The notes under the pieces were generated by a model. The model saw only the letters and a program-made list of their open reading frames with translations. It did not search any database and was not told the DNA's origin. A stretch of 12,606 nucleotides of DNA from Gammaproteobacteria bacterium (GTDB lineage: Bacteria; Pseudomonadota; Gammaproteobacteria; Steroidobacterales; Steroidobacteraceae). Positions 1 through 7,236 of this stretch are shown piece after piece; positions within the stretch are counted from its first letter, which is position 1; the number at the start of each line of letters is the position of its first letter. The position numbers and the translations under genes are program-made. The stretch covers positions 1-12,606 of the forward strand of contig DAIDKA010000095.1 of assembly GCA_027451085.1 (NCBI GenBank), given 5' to 3'.

Positions 1-1
1 G

Positions 2-1921
2 GCCGTGCCGCAGGACAACCGCTGGGGCCGCAGTTACGAAGGCTACTCCTCGGACCCCGCGCTGGTTGCATCCTATGCAGGTCCGATGGTCGAGGGTTTG
101 CAGGGCGCCCCGGGGACGGCTGATTTTCTCAATGGCGCGCATGTCGTGGCCACCGCCAAGCACTTCGTCGGCGACGGCGCCACCCAGGACGGCAAGGACC
201 AGGGGGACACCGAGGTCAGTGAGACGGTGCTCGGTACGGTGCATGCCGCCGGCTACCGCGCGGCGATCGATGCCGGCGTGCAGACGATCATGGTGTCGTT
301 CTCCAGCTGGGATGGCCGCAAGATGAGCGGCAACAAAGGGCTGCTCACCGGGGTCCTCAGGCAGCGGATGGACTTCCAGGGCTTGCTGGTGAGCGACTGG
401 AACGCGCAGGGCCAGCTGCCCGGTTGCACCACGACGGACTGTCCGGCCGTCTTCAACGCCGGGATCGACCTGGTGATGGCGCCCGACAGCTGGCGGGGAC
501 TGTACGAGAACACCTTGCGTGAGGTGAAGAGCGGGATCATCCCGCAGTCGCGGCTGGACGATGCTGTCGCGCGCATCCTGCGGGTCAAGTTCCAGGCCGG
601 CCTGTTTGCCGCCGGCAGGCCATCGTCGTGGCCGCTGGCGCGCAAGGCGGCGCAGGTGGTCGGCAGCCCGGCGCACCGGGAACTGGCGCGCCGCGCGGTG
701 CGTGAGTCGCTGGTGCTGCTGAAGAACAATGACGGCTTGCTGCCGCTCGATCCGCACCTGCACATCCTGCTGGCCGGCAGGAGCGTGGACAGCATTTCAC
801 GCCAGAGCGGCGGCTGGACCCTGAACTGGCAGGGAACGGGTCTGACGAATGCGGATTTTCCCGGCGCGCAGTCCATCGGGGCGGCTTTGGCCCGGCAGAT
901 CCGGGCCGCGGGCGGCACGGCTGTGATTTCCGCCGACGGCCGTCATGCCGGCAGGCCGGATGTTGCGGTGGTGGTGTTTGGCGAGGATCCGTACGCCGAG
1001 TTCCAGGGGGATCTGCCCTCGCTGCTGTACCGGCCCGGCGACGACCAGGACCTGCAGCTGCTGCGGCACCTAAAGGCCGAAGGCATCAAGGAGGTGGCGG
1101 TGTACCTCGGCGGCCGCCCGTTGTGGCTGAACCGGGAAATCAACGCGGCGGATGCATTCGTGGCCGCATGGCTGCCGGGCAGCGAGGGCGAGGGTGTGGC
1201 TGATGTGCTGCTGCGGACCGCTGGCGGCAAAGCCGCCCATGACTTCCGCGGCACCCTTTCCTACGACTGGCCGGACAGCGCACGCGCCGGCGGCAAGCCG
1301 CTGTTTGCGCGCGGCTACGGCCTCAACTACGACAGCCATGCCGTGGTCGGCAGGCTGCCCGAGGTTTCCGGCATCGAAGCCGCGCAGGCGTCGCAAAGCC
1401 AGTACCTCGCGCTGGGGCGTCCCACGAACGGCTACACGCTGCTGCTGCTGGGCGCCAACGGCGTCCCGGTCTCCGGTGATGCCCGGTCCGCCAGCACCGC
1501 CGACCACTCGCTGACGATGACCGCAGTCGATTACCGGGCCCAGGAGGCCGCCCGCAGTTTTGCTTTCAAACGGGATGATGCGCGGGTGCTGATCCGTGCC
1601 GGCGCACCGCTGGACCTCGACCGTCAGGCCAATGGCGATGTCCTGCTGGTTGCGACGCTGCGGCTCAATGTTGCCGCCGGCGGCCGGGCCTGGATCGGAT
1701 TGAATGACGCACGTGTGGACCTGCGTCCGCAACTGCGCGACCTGCCGCAGGGGCGGTGGTTCAAGCTCGGCGTCCCGCTCAAGTGCATGCGCACCCGGGG
1801 GGCGGGTTTAAGTCATGTGGAACAGCCGTTCGTGCTGGGCGCCGGCGCGGGATCACGTGTGGCACTGGCCACGGTGGGGCTGGGCAGCGCGGCCGACCGG
1901 ATCGTGAATTGCGGGCGTTGA
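2..1921 (+). CDS. Glycoside hydrolase family 3, ExoP-like beta-glucosidase/exo-glycanase (5' truncated by window)
   Basis: Exo-acting retaining glycosidase that releases terminal beta-linked glucose or xylose from oligosaccharides, probably exported to the periplasm or outer membrane; the signal peptide lies upstream of the window. The frame is open at the left edge: the GTG at 5 is internal, because DNRWGRSYEGY is a mid-barrel GH3 motif. Counting from that GTG, K52-H53 (KHFVGDG) are the substrate-binding Lys-His, D131 in LLVSDW (bases 395-397) is the nucleophile, and E332 in GEDPYAEFQGD (bases 998-1000) matches the acid/base Glu of barley ExoI. A beta-sandwich like the ExoP C-terminal domain occupies roughly residues 470-638. 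All catalytic residues that can be seen are intact. The exact substrate (cellobiose, laminari- or xylo-oligosaccharides) cannot be read from sequence; the nearby GH67 gene favours a hemicellulose role. Confidence 0.93.
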   Translation, partial: AVPQDNRWGRSYEGYSSDPALVASYAGPMVEGLQGAPGTADFLNGAHVVATAKHFVGDGATQDGKDQGDTEVSETVLGTVHAAGYRAAIDAGVQTIMVSFSSWDGRKMSGNKGLLTGVLRQRMDFQGLLVSDWNAQGQLPGCTTTDCPAVFNAGIDLVMAPDSWRGLYENTLREVKSGIIPQSRLDDAVARILRVKFQAGLFAAGRPSSWPLARKAAQVVGSPAHRELARRAVRESLVLLKNNDGLLPLDPHLHILLAGRSVDSISRQSGGWTLNWQGTGLTNADFPGAQSIGAALARQIRAAGGTAVISADGRHAGRPDVAVVVFGEDPYAEFQGDLPSLLYRPGDDQDLQLLRHLKAEGIKEVAVYLGGRPLWLNREINAADAFVAAWLPGSEGEGVADVLLRTAGGKAAHDFRGTLSYDWPDSARAGGKPLFARGYGLNYDSHAVVGRLPEVSGIEAAQASQSQYLALGRPTNGYTLLLLGANGVPVSGDARSASTADHSLTMTAVDYRAQEAARSFAFKRDDARVLIRAGAPLDLDRQANGDVLLVATLRLNVAAGGRAWIGLNDARVDLRPQLRDLPQGRWFKLGVPLKCMRTRGAGLSHVEQPFVLGAGAGSRVALATVGLGSAADRIVNCGR

Positions 1922-1927
1922 GCCCGC

Positions 1928-1967
1928 ATTGCAGTGCAAACACGCCTTATTGCACTGCACACAAGCC
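1928..1967. repeat. Imperfect 19-bp direct repeat with 21-bp period
   Basis: Bases 1928-1946 and 1949-1967 match at 16 of 19 positions. Each copy holds the 9-bp palindrome TGCA-N-TGCA (1930-1938 with central G, 1951-1959 with central C). The two copies can also pair with each other as a 10-bp perfect inverted repeat (1930-1939 with 1950-1959). The repeat begins 7 bases after the GH3 stop and lies about 75-110 bp upstream of the receptor promoter. A 21-bp period is two helical turns, which would suit a dimeric activator binding one DNA face; an RNA hairpin at the end of the GH3 message is the alternative. Confidence 0.5.
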
Positions 1968-1995
1968 GGTTTCATACGCCGTATAAAAGCGGCTT
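1963..1995 (+). terminator. Symmetrical stem-loop after GH3 gene, possible terminator
   Basis: Outer arms AAGCCG (1963-1968) and CGGCTT (1990-1995), then a one-base mismatch, TTT/AAA, another mismatch, and ATAC/GTAT around a 3-base loop. This gives 13 pairs out of 15 positions. Only three T residues follow the stem, so it is a weak intrinsic terminator at best. It sits about 40 bases after the GH3 stop and before the receptor promoter, a sensible place to end the GH3 transcript. A protein-binding palindrome (ATACG-C-CGTAT, 1974-1984) is the alternative. Confidence 0.4.
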
Positions 1996-2038
1996 TCCAG
2001 CACGTTGAAAAAACAACTCAGTTGATGACACGAAGTGC

Positions 2039-2066
2039 TTGACTTGACAAGCGTCGTGCGTATTAT
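2039..2066 (+). promoter_or_regulatory. Sigma70-like promoter of the TonB-dependent receptor
   Basis: The -35 candidate TTGACT (2039-2044) and the -10 candidate TATTAT (2061-2066) are separated by 16 bp. An overlapping perfect TTGACA lies at 2044-2049 but has no -10 at proper spacing. The predicted start near 2072-2075 leaves a leader of about 110 bases. The two LacI-type operators begin at the last base of the -10, as expected for repression. Confidence 0.55.
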
Positions 2067-2094
2067 GGGAGCGCTATCAATGGGAGCGCTACCA
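2066..2094. promoter_or_regulatory. Two tandem LacI-family operators
   Basis: TGGGAGCGCTATCA (2066-2079) and TGGGAGCGCTACCA (2081-2094) are near-palindromes centred on the CG of AGCGCT, the typical form of LacI/GalR operators. Their centres are 15 bp apart, on roughly opposite DNA faces. Both match 12 of 14 bases of the Xanthomonas xylose-responsive box as I remember it (TGGTAGCGCTAACA). They cover the end of the -10 and the transcription start, so a bound repressor would block initiation and sugar would relieve it. No LacI-family regulator gene lies in the window. Confidence 0.65.
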
Positions 2095-2171
2095 TAATTC
2101 CCGGGATGGTGCCGGCGGGTCTGCAGGGGCAGGGCTGCAGCGGCTGATCCAAGAACGAACAGCAAGAGTTG

Positions 2172-2178
2172 AAGGGGG
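2172..2178 (+). promoter_or_regulatory. Ribosome binding site deciding the receptor start
   Basis: AAGGGGG ends five bases before ATG 2184. TTG 2169 lies at or before this Shine-Dalgarno element, and GTG 2181 is only two bases after it, so ATG 2184 is the preferred start. The N-terminus then reads as a standard signal peptide. Confidence 0.75.
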
Positions 2179-2183
2179 AAGTG

Positions 2184-5100
2184 ATGATCGCCGAGGTTTC
2201 AGGCAATACTCGTATCGCCAAGGTTGTCCGCTCCATCCTGGGCGGCCTCTCCACGGTTTCTCTGGCCGCCCTGGCCCTGCCGGTGCAGGCCCAGCAGGCA
2301 GCTCCGCCGGCCCAGCCGGCCCAGCCGGCCCAACAGAACCAACAGAACCAACAGGACCAGCAGACCCTGGTCGCGCAGCAGGCGGCCCAGCAGCCACAGC
2401 AGCCCGCCGCAGCCTCCGGCGACGATTCGCAGCTGCAGGAGGTGGTGGTCACCGGCCTGCGTGCCTCGTTGCAGGAGAGCCTGGACATCAAGCGCAATTC
2501 CGCCGGCATCGTCGACGCGATCTCGGCCGAGGACATCGGCGAGTTCCCGGACTCGAACCTCGCCACCGCGATGGAAAGGGTGCCCGGTGTGACGGTCAGC
2601 CGTGCTGCAGAAACGCAGATGGCCGGCGTCGGCGGCTCCACCGGCGCCGCAACCCAGGTCACGGTCCGCGGTTTCGGTCCGCAGTTCAACGAAACCCTGT
2701 ATGACGGCCGCGAGGTGCCAACCTCCACTGGCGATCGCGGTTTCGACTTCGGTGCCGTCGGGTCGGACCTGGTCGGGCAGGTCGATGTCATGAAGACGCC
2801 GGATTCCACGTTGTCCAGTGGCGCGATCGGCGCGACCATCAACATCAAGTATCCCAAGCCCTTTGATCATCCCGGCCTGCAGGTCGGTGGTTCGATGTCC
2901 AGCGCATATTCCACCGGGGCCCACAACGCCACCCCGAATGGCACGCTGCTGATCAGCGACACCTTCGATGACGACCGCTACGGCATCCTGGTTGCCGGTG
3001 CGTACGAGGACACCAAGACGCGCGGCAACCACATCAACATCCAGGGCTGGGAGGGTGCTCCTGGCAACGCCGCCAATGGTACCGGCCTGGCGCAGTGCCA
3101 GCTGGCCGGCAAGGGTCCCTGCCAGGGCGGGGTCGGCCCGGGCACCGCCAATCCCACGACGGTTTCGGACTTCTACATCCAGGACTACGGGGTCTACCAG
3201 GAACAGAACGATGACCAGCGCGTGGGCGGACGCCTGGCTTTGCAGGCCCGTCCGGTGGACGGTCTGGAGATCACCCTCGACGACAACTATTCCCAGGAAA
3301 CGCTGACCCAGGACCAGCAGGGCTTCAGCGCCTGGTTCAGCAACGGTGGCCTGTCCAATGTGGTCCAGGCGCCGGATGGCACCGTGACCAGCTTCACCCA
3401 GGCGGGTTCGAACACGGACTTCCAGGCCGCGATCAACGGCTCGGTGGTGCGGGACAACACCCTGGGGCTGAACGTCAAGTGGGACATCGATGAGCACAAC
3501 TCGTTCATGGCGGACGCCTACACGGCCTCGTCACAGCTGAATCCGGGCGGGCAGCTCAGCCAGCTGGATGCGGACGTGGGTTATGGCGATACGCCGGCCA
3601 ATGAAAACAACCTGGGCATCGTGGTGCCCGGCGGCAACGGCCTGCCGTACCCGGTCAATTACGGCCCCGGCGGCAACGCCGCCAATTTCACCGATCCCGG
3701 CCTGATCGGCTCGCATGTCATGGTCATGGAGTCCAAGCAGAACGCCGACACCATCAACCAGTTCAAGCTCCAGGGGACCTGGAAGGACGATGACACCAAG
3801 ACCATCGTCAGGTACGGCGTGCAGTTCACGCACGATGGCATGCAGCTGCGTGACTACACCGATCTGCCTTACACCTGGCAGATGTATTCCGGCTACGGCA
3901 CGGCCGGTGGCGTGGCGCCGCTGCCCGCCGGCCTGGTATCCAGCACCTTCAGCACCGGATCCGGCTTCATCAGCGGCTGGAGCAACGGCAGCAGGCTGCC
4001 GGCGAACATCGTCGCCGGCAACGGCTACGCGATCCTGAATTACCTGCAGGGCCTGAAGGGCGCCGGCATGAACGTCGGCAACTGCAGCAACCTCGCAGGC
4101 GCGACGCCCTGCACCGGCCAGTACCTCATGTACGAAAACGTCGGCGCCCACCAGGACATCAGCGAAAACATCCTGGCACCCTACCTCAGCCTGTCGACGG
4201 TCGCGCAGATCGGGCATATGCCGCTGCACATCAACATCGGCACGCGCTGGGAGGACACCAAGATGGACTCGCTGGGTCTCGGGCAGCTGCCGATTGCGCT
4301 CACCACGCCGGCGGCATCGGATCCGACGCTCTACGGTCTGACCCCCACGCCTACGATCGTCTCGGTGAATGCCAACAACGAGTATCGCTACCTGCTGCCG
4401 AACTTCGATCTCGGCCTGGACATCACGGATGACCTCAAGGCCCGCTTCGATATCTCTCGCACCCTGACCCGGGCGCCGCTCAGCTATCTCACCCCGACGG
4501 TCGACATTCCCGCGGGCCAGCGCATCGGTGCCCTCAACGGCACTGGCGGCAACCCCGACCTGCTGCCCTACCTGTCGGACAACGTCGATCTCGGCGCAGA
4601 GTGGTACTACGCCATCAACTCCTATGTCTCCGTGGACGCCTTCGTCAAGGAACTCACCAACTTCATCGTCGGTGGCACCGTGACCCAGGCGGTCAACGGC
4701 GTCACGCTGCCGGCGTTGAACGCCTACAGTCCCGGCGGCCCGAGCCCGGGCGGCGGCACGGCCGAGTTCGCCATCACCTCGGACATCAACGGACCCTCGG
4801 CAGAGGTGCGGGGCGTCGAACTGGGCGTTCAGCACATGTTCTGGGACACCGGCTTCGGCTTTTCCGCCAACGCCACCTTCGTCGGCACCAACAAGCCCTA
4901 CGACCCCAACGACCTGACCACCGGCAACTTTGCCGTCACCGGCCTGGCCAACTCCTGGAACTTCGTGCCCTTCTACGAAAAGCACGGTTTCATGCTGCGG
5001 CTCGCCATCAACCACCAGGCCCAGTTCCTCAACAACTTCGGCCAGCACCAGCCCAACTCGCTCTACGGGGCAGAGCCCGTGTTCGTCGATGCCTCCACCT

Positions 5101-5270
5101 ATGTGGATCTGAGCACCAGCTACGACATCAACAAACACCTGTCGGTGTACTTCGAGGCCCTGAACCTTACTGACGAGACCTTCAGCACCCACGGGCGGTT
5201 CCAGGAGCAGGTCCTGGATGTGGTCGACACCGGCCGGACCTACACGCTGGGAGTTCACTTCAAGTTATAA
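2184..5270 (+). CDS. TonB-dependent outer-membrane receptor (Xanthomonas/Caulobacter carbohydrate type)
   Basis: Outer-membrane beta-barrel that takes up oligosaccharides using TonB-ExbBD energy. From ATG 2184 it is 1028 residues, normal for this subfamily. Signal peptide 1-36 (hydrophobic core then PVQA). A low-complexity Gln/Pro/Ala tract spans about 37-76. A TonB-box-like EVVVTG lies at 86-91. The plug follows, with the hallmark stretches IGEFPDSNLATAMERVPGV and TVRGFGPQFNETLYDGR, then the barrel, ending YTLGVHFKL. Loop Cys residues are present. No STN domain, so it does not look like a sigma/anti-sigma signalling receptor; control is more likely through the LacI-type operators upstream. 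The terminal residue is Leu rather than the usual aromatic residue. The substrate is inferred as xylan- or glucan-derived from neighbours and operator type, not from the protein itself. Confidence 0.95.
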   Translation: MIAEVSGNTRIAKVVRSILGGLSTVSLAALALPVQAQQAAPPAQPAQPAQQNQQNQQDQQTLVAQQAAQQPQQPAAASGDDSQLQEVVVTGLRASLQESLDIKRNSAGIVDAISAEDIGEFPDSNLATAMERVPGVTVSRAAETQMAGVGGSTGAATQVTVRGFGPQFNETLYDGREVPTSTGDRGFDFGAVGSDLVGQVDVMKTPDSTLSSGAIGATINIKYPKPFDHPGLQVGGSMSSAYSTGAHNATPNGTLLISDTFDDDRYGILVAGAYEDTKTRGNHINIQGWEGAPGNAANGTGLAQCQLAGKGPCQGGVGPGTANPTTVSDFYIQDYGVYQEQNDDQRVGGRLALQARPVDGLEITLDDNYSQETLTQDQQGFSAWFSNGGLSNVVQAPDGTVTSFTQAGSNTDFQAAINGSVVRDNTLGLNVKWDIDEHNSFMADAYTASSQLNPGGQLSQLDADVGYGDTPANENNLGIVVPGGNGLPYPVNYGPGGNAANFTDPGLIGSHVMVMESKQNADTINQFKLQGTWKDDDTKTIVRYGVQFTHDGMQLRDYTDLPYTWQMYSGYGTAGGVAPLPAGLVSSTFSTGSGFISGWSNGSRLPANIVAGNGYAILNYLQGLKGAGMNVGNCSNLAGATPCTGQYLMYENVGAHQDISENILAPYLSLSTVAQIGHMPLHINIGTRWEDTKMDSLGLGQLPIALTTPAASDPTLYGLTPTPTIVSVNANNEYRYLLPNFDLGLDITDDLKARFDISRTLTRAPLSYLTPTVDIPAGQRIGALNGTGGNPDLLPYLSDNVDLGAEWYYAINSYVSVDAFVKELTNFIVGGTVTQAVNGVTLPALNAYSPGGPSPGGGTAEFAITSDINGPSAEVRGVELGVQHMFWDTGFGFSANATFVGTNKPYDPNDLTTGNFAVTGLANSWNFVPFYEKHGFMLRLAINHQAQFLNNFGQHQPNSLYGAEPVFVDASTYVDLSTSYDINKHLSVYFEALNLTDETFSTHGRFQEQVLDVVDTGRTYTLGVHFKL
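2307..2363 (+). repeat. Two consecutive 9-bp tandem repeats in the receptor N-terminus
   Basis: A CCGGCCCAG-type unit is repeated about three times (2307-2333, coding Pro-Ala-Gln), followed by CAACAGAAC repeated three times (2331-2357, third copy with one change, coding Gln-Gln-Asn/Asp) and CAGCAG. The unit is a multiple of three, so copy-number change would lengthen or shorten the linker between signal peptide and TonB box without breaking the frame. Confidence 0.85.
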
Positions 5271-5282
5271 GTTATAGTGGCA

Positions 5283-5364
5283 CCCGTGGTGGGCCCGTGA
5301 ATCCTGTACGCGCCGCCGGCGTGGCGGCGCGTGCGGGAGGACGCGGGATCACCACGGGCTTTTT
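5283..5364 (+). terminator. Very long intrinsic terminator after the receptor gene
   Basis: Outer arms CCCGTGGTG (5283-5291) and CACCACGGG (5350-5358) form nine perfect pairs. Inside are a 6-pair helix (5294-5299 with 5342-5347, one G-U) and a 16-pair helix (5302-5317 with 5323-5338, two G-U) closed by a 5-base loop. TTTTT follows at 5360-5364. The stem starts 12 bases after the receptor stop. It should sharply reduce transcription into the SapC gene. Confidence 0.85.
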
Positions 5365-5392
5365 CGGCAGCCTTCCATGGCGGTCGTCCTGC

Positions 5393-5444
5393 GGAGCGTC
5401 GCTGAGGCGATGCCGATGATCGCTCCCGGCGCTTTTTTGGAGTG
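5393..5444 (+). promoter_or_regulatory. SapC leader with two mutually exclusive hairpins
   Basis: CGCTCC (5421-5426) can pair with GGAGCG upstream (5393-5398), or with GGAGTG downstream (5439-5444, one G-U), which contains the only good Shine-Dalgarno sequence for the SapC gene. A T6 run (5433-5438) follows the first hairpin, so the upstream fold is weakly terminator-like while the downstream fold would hide the ribosome site. The pairing is seen in the sequence; a regulatory role is speculation. No clear promoter is visible between the long terminator and the SapC gene. Confidence 0.3.
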
Positions 5445-5453
5445 ACGCAGGCA

Positions 5454-6173
5454 GTGGCCAACATCGTCGTCCTGAACAACAGCCTTCACCGCAGGCTCCG
5501 GGTTGCCGCCGGCCCGTCACTTTCGCTGGGGGATGACCAGCGGTTCGTGCCGGTCGTCATCAGCGAGTTCCGCGCCCTGGCGCTGCACTATCCCATCCTG
5601 CTCTCCAAGGATGCCGACACGGGCCAGTTCTATTGTGGCGCCATGCTTGGTTTTGATCCCGGGGAGAACCTGTTTCTCGATGCCCAGCGCGATGAGAACC
5701 TGTACCGTCCGTTGAACCTGCGGCGTGGACCGTTCTACACCGCGGGGGAGGACATGGCCGTCGATCTGGAACATCCACGGGTCGGTGCAGCGGGTGAGCA
5801 GCTCCTGTTCGACGAGGTGGGCAACCCGACCGCATATCTGCAATCGGTCATGGGCGTTCTGCGCGAACTGAAACCCGGACTGGAACAAACCAAGACTTTT
5901 ATCCGCACCATCCTCGAGCTGAAGCTCGTCGAGCCCGTGACCATCACGTCCCATTTCGATGATGGCTCGCGGCGCGAAGCCCAGGGCCTCTACACCGTGA
6001 GCCACGATGCCCTGGCGGGCTTGGACGACAGGACGGTGGTGGACCTTTTCCGTCGTGGCTACCTGCAGTTGATCCACCTGCAGCGGGCATCGCTGGGACA
6101 TGTCTCACTGCTGGCGCAGCGTAAGAACAGGGCGCTCGCGCCGCAGGCACCGCGCCGCTCGGGCCTGGGTTGA
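5454..6173 (+). CDS. SapC family protein
   Basis: SapC-family protein (PF07277-like), 239 residues from GTG 5454, the usual family length. Biochemical function unknown; the family is common beside Xanthomonas/Caulobacter-type TonB receptors. Hallmarks: VLNNSLHRRLRV near the N-terminus, FVPVVISEFRALALHYPILLSK, and a C-terminal helical part with LFRRGYLQLIHLQRASLGH. No signal peptide or membrane segment is visible, so it is likely cytoplasmic. An in-frame GTG at 5442 overlaps the GGAG ribosome site and is less likely as start; GTG 5454 is 11 bases after GGAG, slightly long, so the start is uncertain by four codons. The stop is 9 bases before the cupin-like gene, so the two are probably co-transcribed. 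Confidence 0.85.
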   Translation: MANIVVLNNSLHRRLRVAAGPSLSLGDDQRFVPVVISEFRALALHYPILLSKDADTGQFYCGAMLGFDPGENLFLDAQRDENLYRPLNLRRGPFYTAGEDMAVDLEHPRVGAAGEQLLFDEVGNPTAYLQSVMGVLRELKPGLEQTKTFIRTILELKLVEPVTITSHFDDGSRREAQGLYTVSHDALAGLDDRTVVDLFRRGYLQLIHLQRASLGHVSLLAQRKNRALAPQAPRRSGLG

Positions 6174-6182
6174 GGTCGGGGT

Positions 6183-7199
6183 ATGAGTCAGGCGCTGCCT
6201 GAGGTCAGCGGCAGCAGTGTTGCCGGTGAAGAGCGCTTCCTGCGCCAGGTCGTGGAGCCGTGCCGGCCGCTGGTGCTGCGTGGCCTGGTGGGAGCGTGGC
6301 CGGCCGTACATTGCGCGACCCGGTCACCGCAGGACCTGCGGGTCTATCTGTCACAGTTTGACCAGGGCCGCGAGGCCGAGGTCTTCGTCGGCGATGCCGC
6401 CATTGGCGGCCGGTACTACTACACCGAGGACCTGAAGGGCTTCAATTTCACGCGCCGTCGCATGCCGTTCGGCGCGGCCCTCGAGGCCATTGCCGCCGGG
6501 CGCAGCGCGCCCGGCGAGCCGACGCTGTATCTGGGCTCGATCCCGGCGAACGAGTATCTGCCGGGTTTCGCTCAAGCCAATGCCCTGCCGGTGCTGCCGC
6601 CGCATATCGCGCCGCGCATCTGGCTGGGTCATGCTTCGCGGGTGTCGGCGCATTTTGACACTTATGACAATGTCGCCTGCGTGATCGCGGGACGGCGGCG
6701 CTTCACGCTGTACCCGCCGCAGACCACCGGCAGCCTGTACGTGGGCCCCATCGACCACACCATGGCAGGTCAGCCGGTGGGTCTTGCGGTGGGCAGTACG
6801 CCTGGCGACCCCCGCTATCCGCGCTTTGAACAGGTGCGTGAACAGGCACTGGTGGCCGAACTGGGGCCGGGAGACGCCCTGTACCTGCCCAAGCTGTGGT
6901 GGCACCAGGTCGAGGGTCTCGAGCCGTTCAATGCCCTGGTGAATTACTGGTGGGATGCGTTTGCGGCGGGACCGGATGCGCCGTACGCCAGCATGCTGCT
7001 GGGCCTGATCAGCATTGCCGAACGGCCGGCGGCGGAGCGGCGCGCCTGGCGGGCGCTGTTCGACCACTATGTGTTCCGTCCGGAGCGGCATCCGCTGGAG
7101 CACCTGCCGCCGGAACAGCATGGCCTGCTGGGACCCCTGCGGCCCGACAACTACCGCCGCATCCGCGCCTGGGTCATGCGACTGCTGCGAGGGGAGTGA
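6183..7199 (+). CDS. Cupin-like (Cupin_8/JmjC-type) domain protein
   Basis: Putative Fe(II)/2-oxoglutarate-dependent dioxygenase of the JmjC/FIH-like cupin superfamily, 338 residues, full length. The N-terminal CRPLVLRGLVGAWPAV is the usual opening of the family. The metal site is visible as H157-x-D159 in SAHFDTYDN (bases 6651-6659) and H241 in LWWHQVEG (bases 6903-6905), followed by NYWWD. The substrate is unknown: protein hydroxylation is one option, but none is shown. ATG 6183 is preceded by GAGG (6172-6175) with a 7-base spacer; that Shine-Dalgarno overlaps the SapC stop codon, so translation is probably coupled. This receptor-SapC-cupin set often also carries a flavin-dependent tryptophan-halogenase-like gene; none is present here. 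Confidence 0.85.
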   Translation: MSQALPEVSGSSVAGEERFLRQVVEPCRPLVLRGLVGAWPAVHCATRSPQDLRVYLSQFDQGREAEVFVGDAAIGGRYYYTEDLKGFNFTRRRMPFGAALEAIAAGRSAPGEPTLYLGSIPANEYLPGFAQANALPVLPPHIAPRIWLGHASRVSAHFDTYDNVACVIAGRRRFTLYPPQTTGSLYVGPIDHTMAGQPVGLAVGSTPGDPRYPRFEQVREQALVAELGPGDALYLPKLWWHQVEGLEPFNALVNYWWDAFAAGPDAPYASMLLGLISIAERPAAERRAWRALFDHYVFRPERHPLEHLPPEQHGLLGPLRPDNYRRIRAWVMRLLRGE

Positions 7200-7205
7200 G
7201 CCGTC

Positions 7206-7222
7206 GGCCCGGCGCACGGGCC
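7206..7222. terminator. Small GC hairpin between convergent genes
   Basis: GGCCCG (7206-7211) and CGGGCC (7217-7222) pair around a 5-base loop in the 37-bp gap between the cupin-like and GH67 genes, which converge here. There is no T tract on either strand, so it is only a weak candidate for a shared terminator. Confidence 0.25.
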
Positions 7223-7236
7223 TGCGGGCGGGATCT

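Noticed and set aside
2121..2140. Two CTGCAG hexamers in the receptor leader as a regulatory hairpin
   Set aside because: Six-base self-palindromes with an 8-base loop are easily found by chance here; no link to the ribosome site is visible.
2199..5258. Long open frames on the minus strand opposite the receptor gene (up to 575 codons)
   Set aside because: They read the complement of a clear, full-length receptor, show no recognisable domain or ribosome site, and are expected in GC-rich coding DNA.
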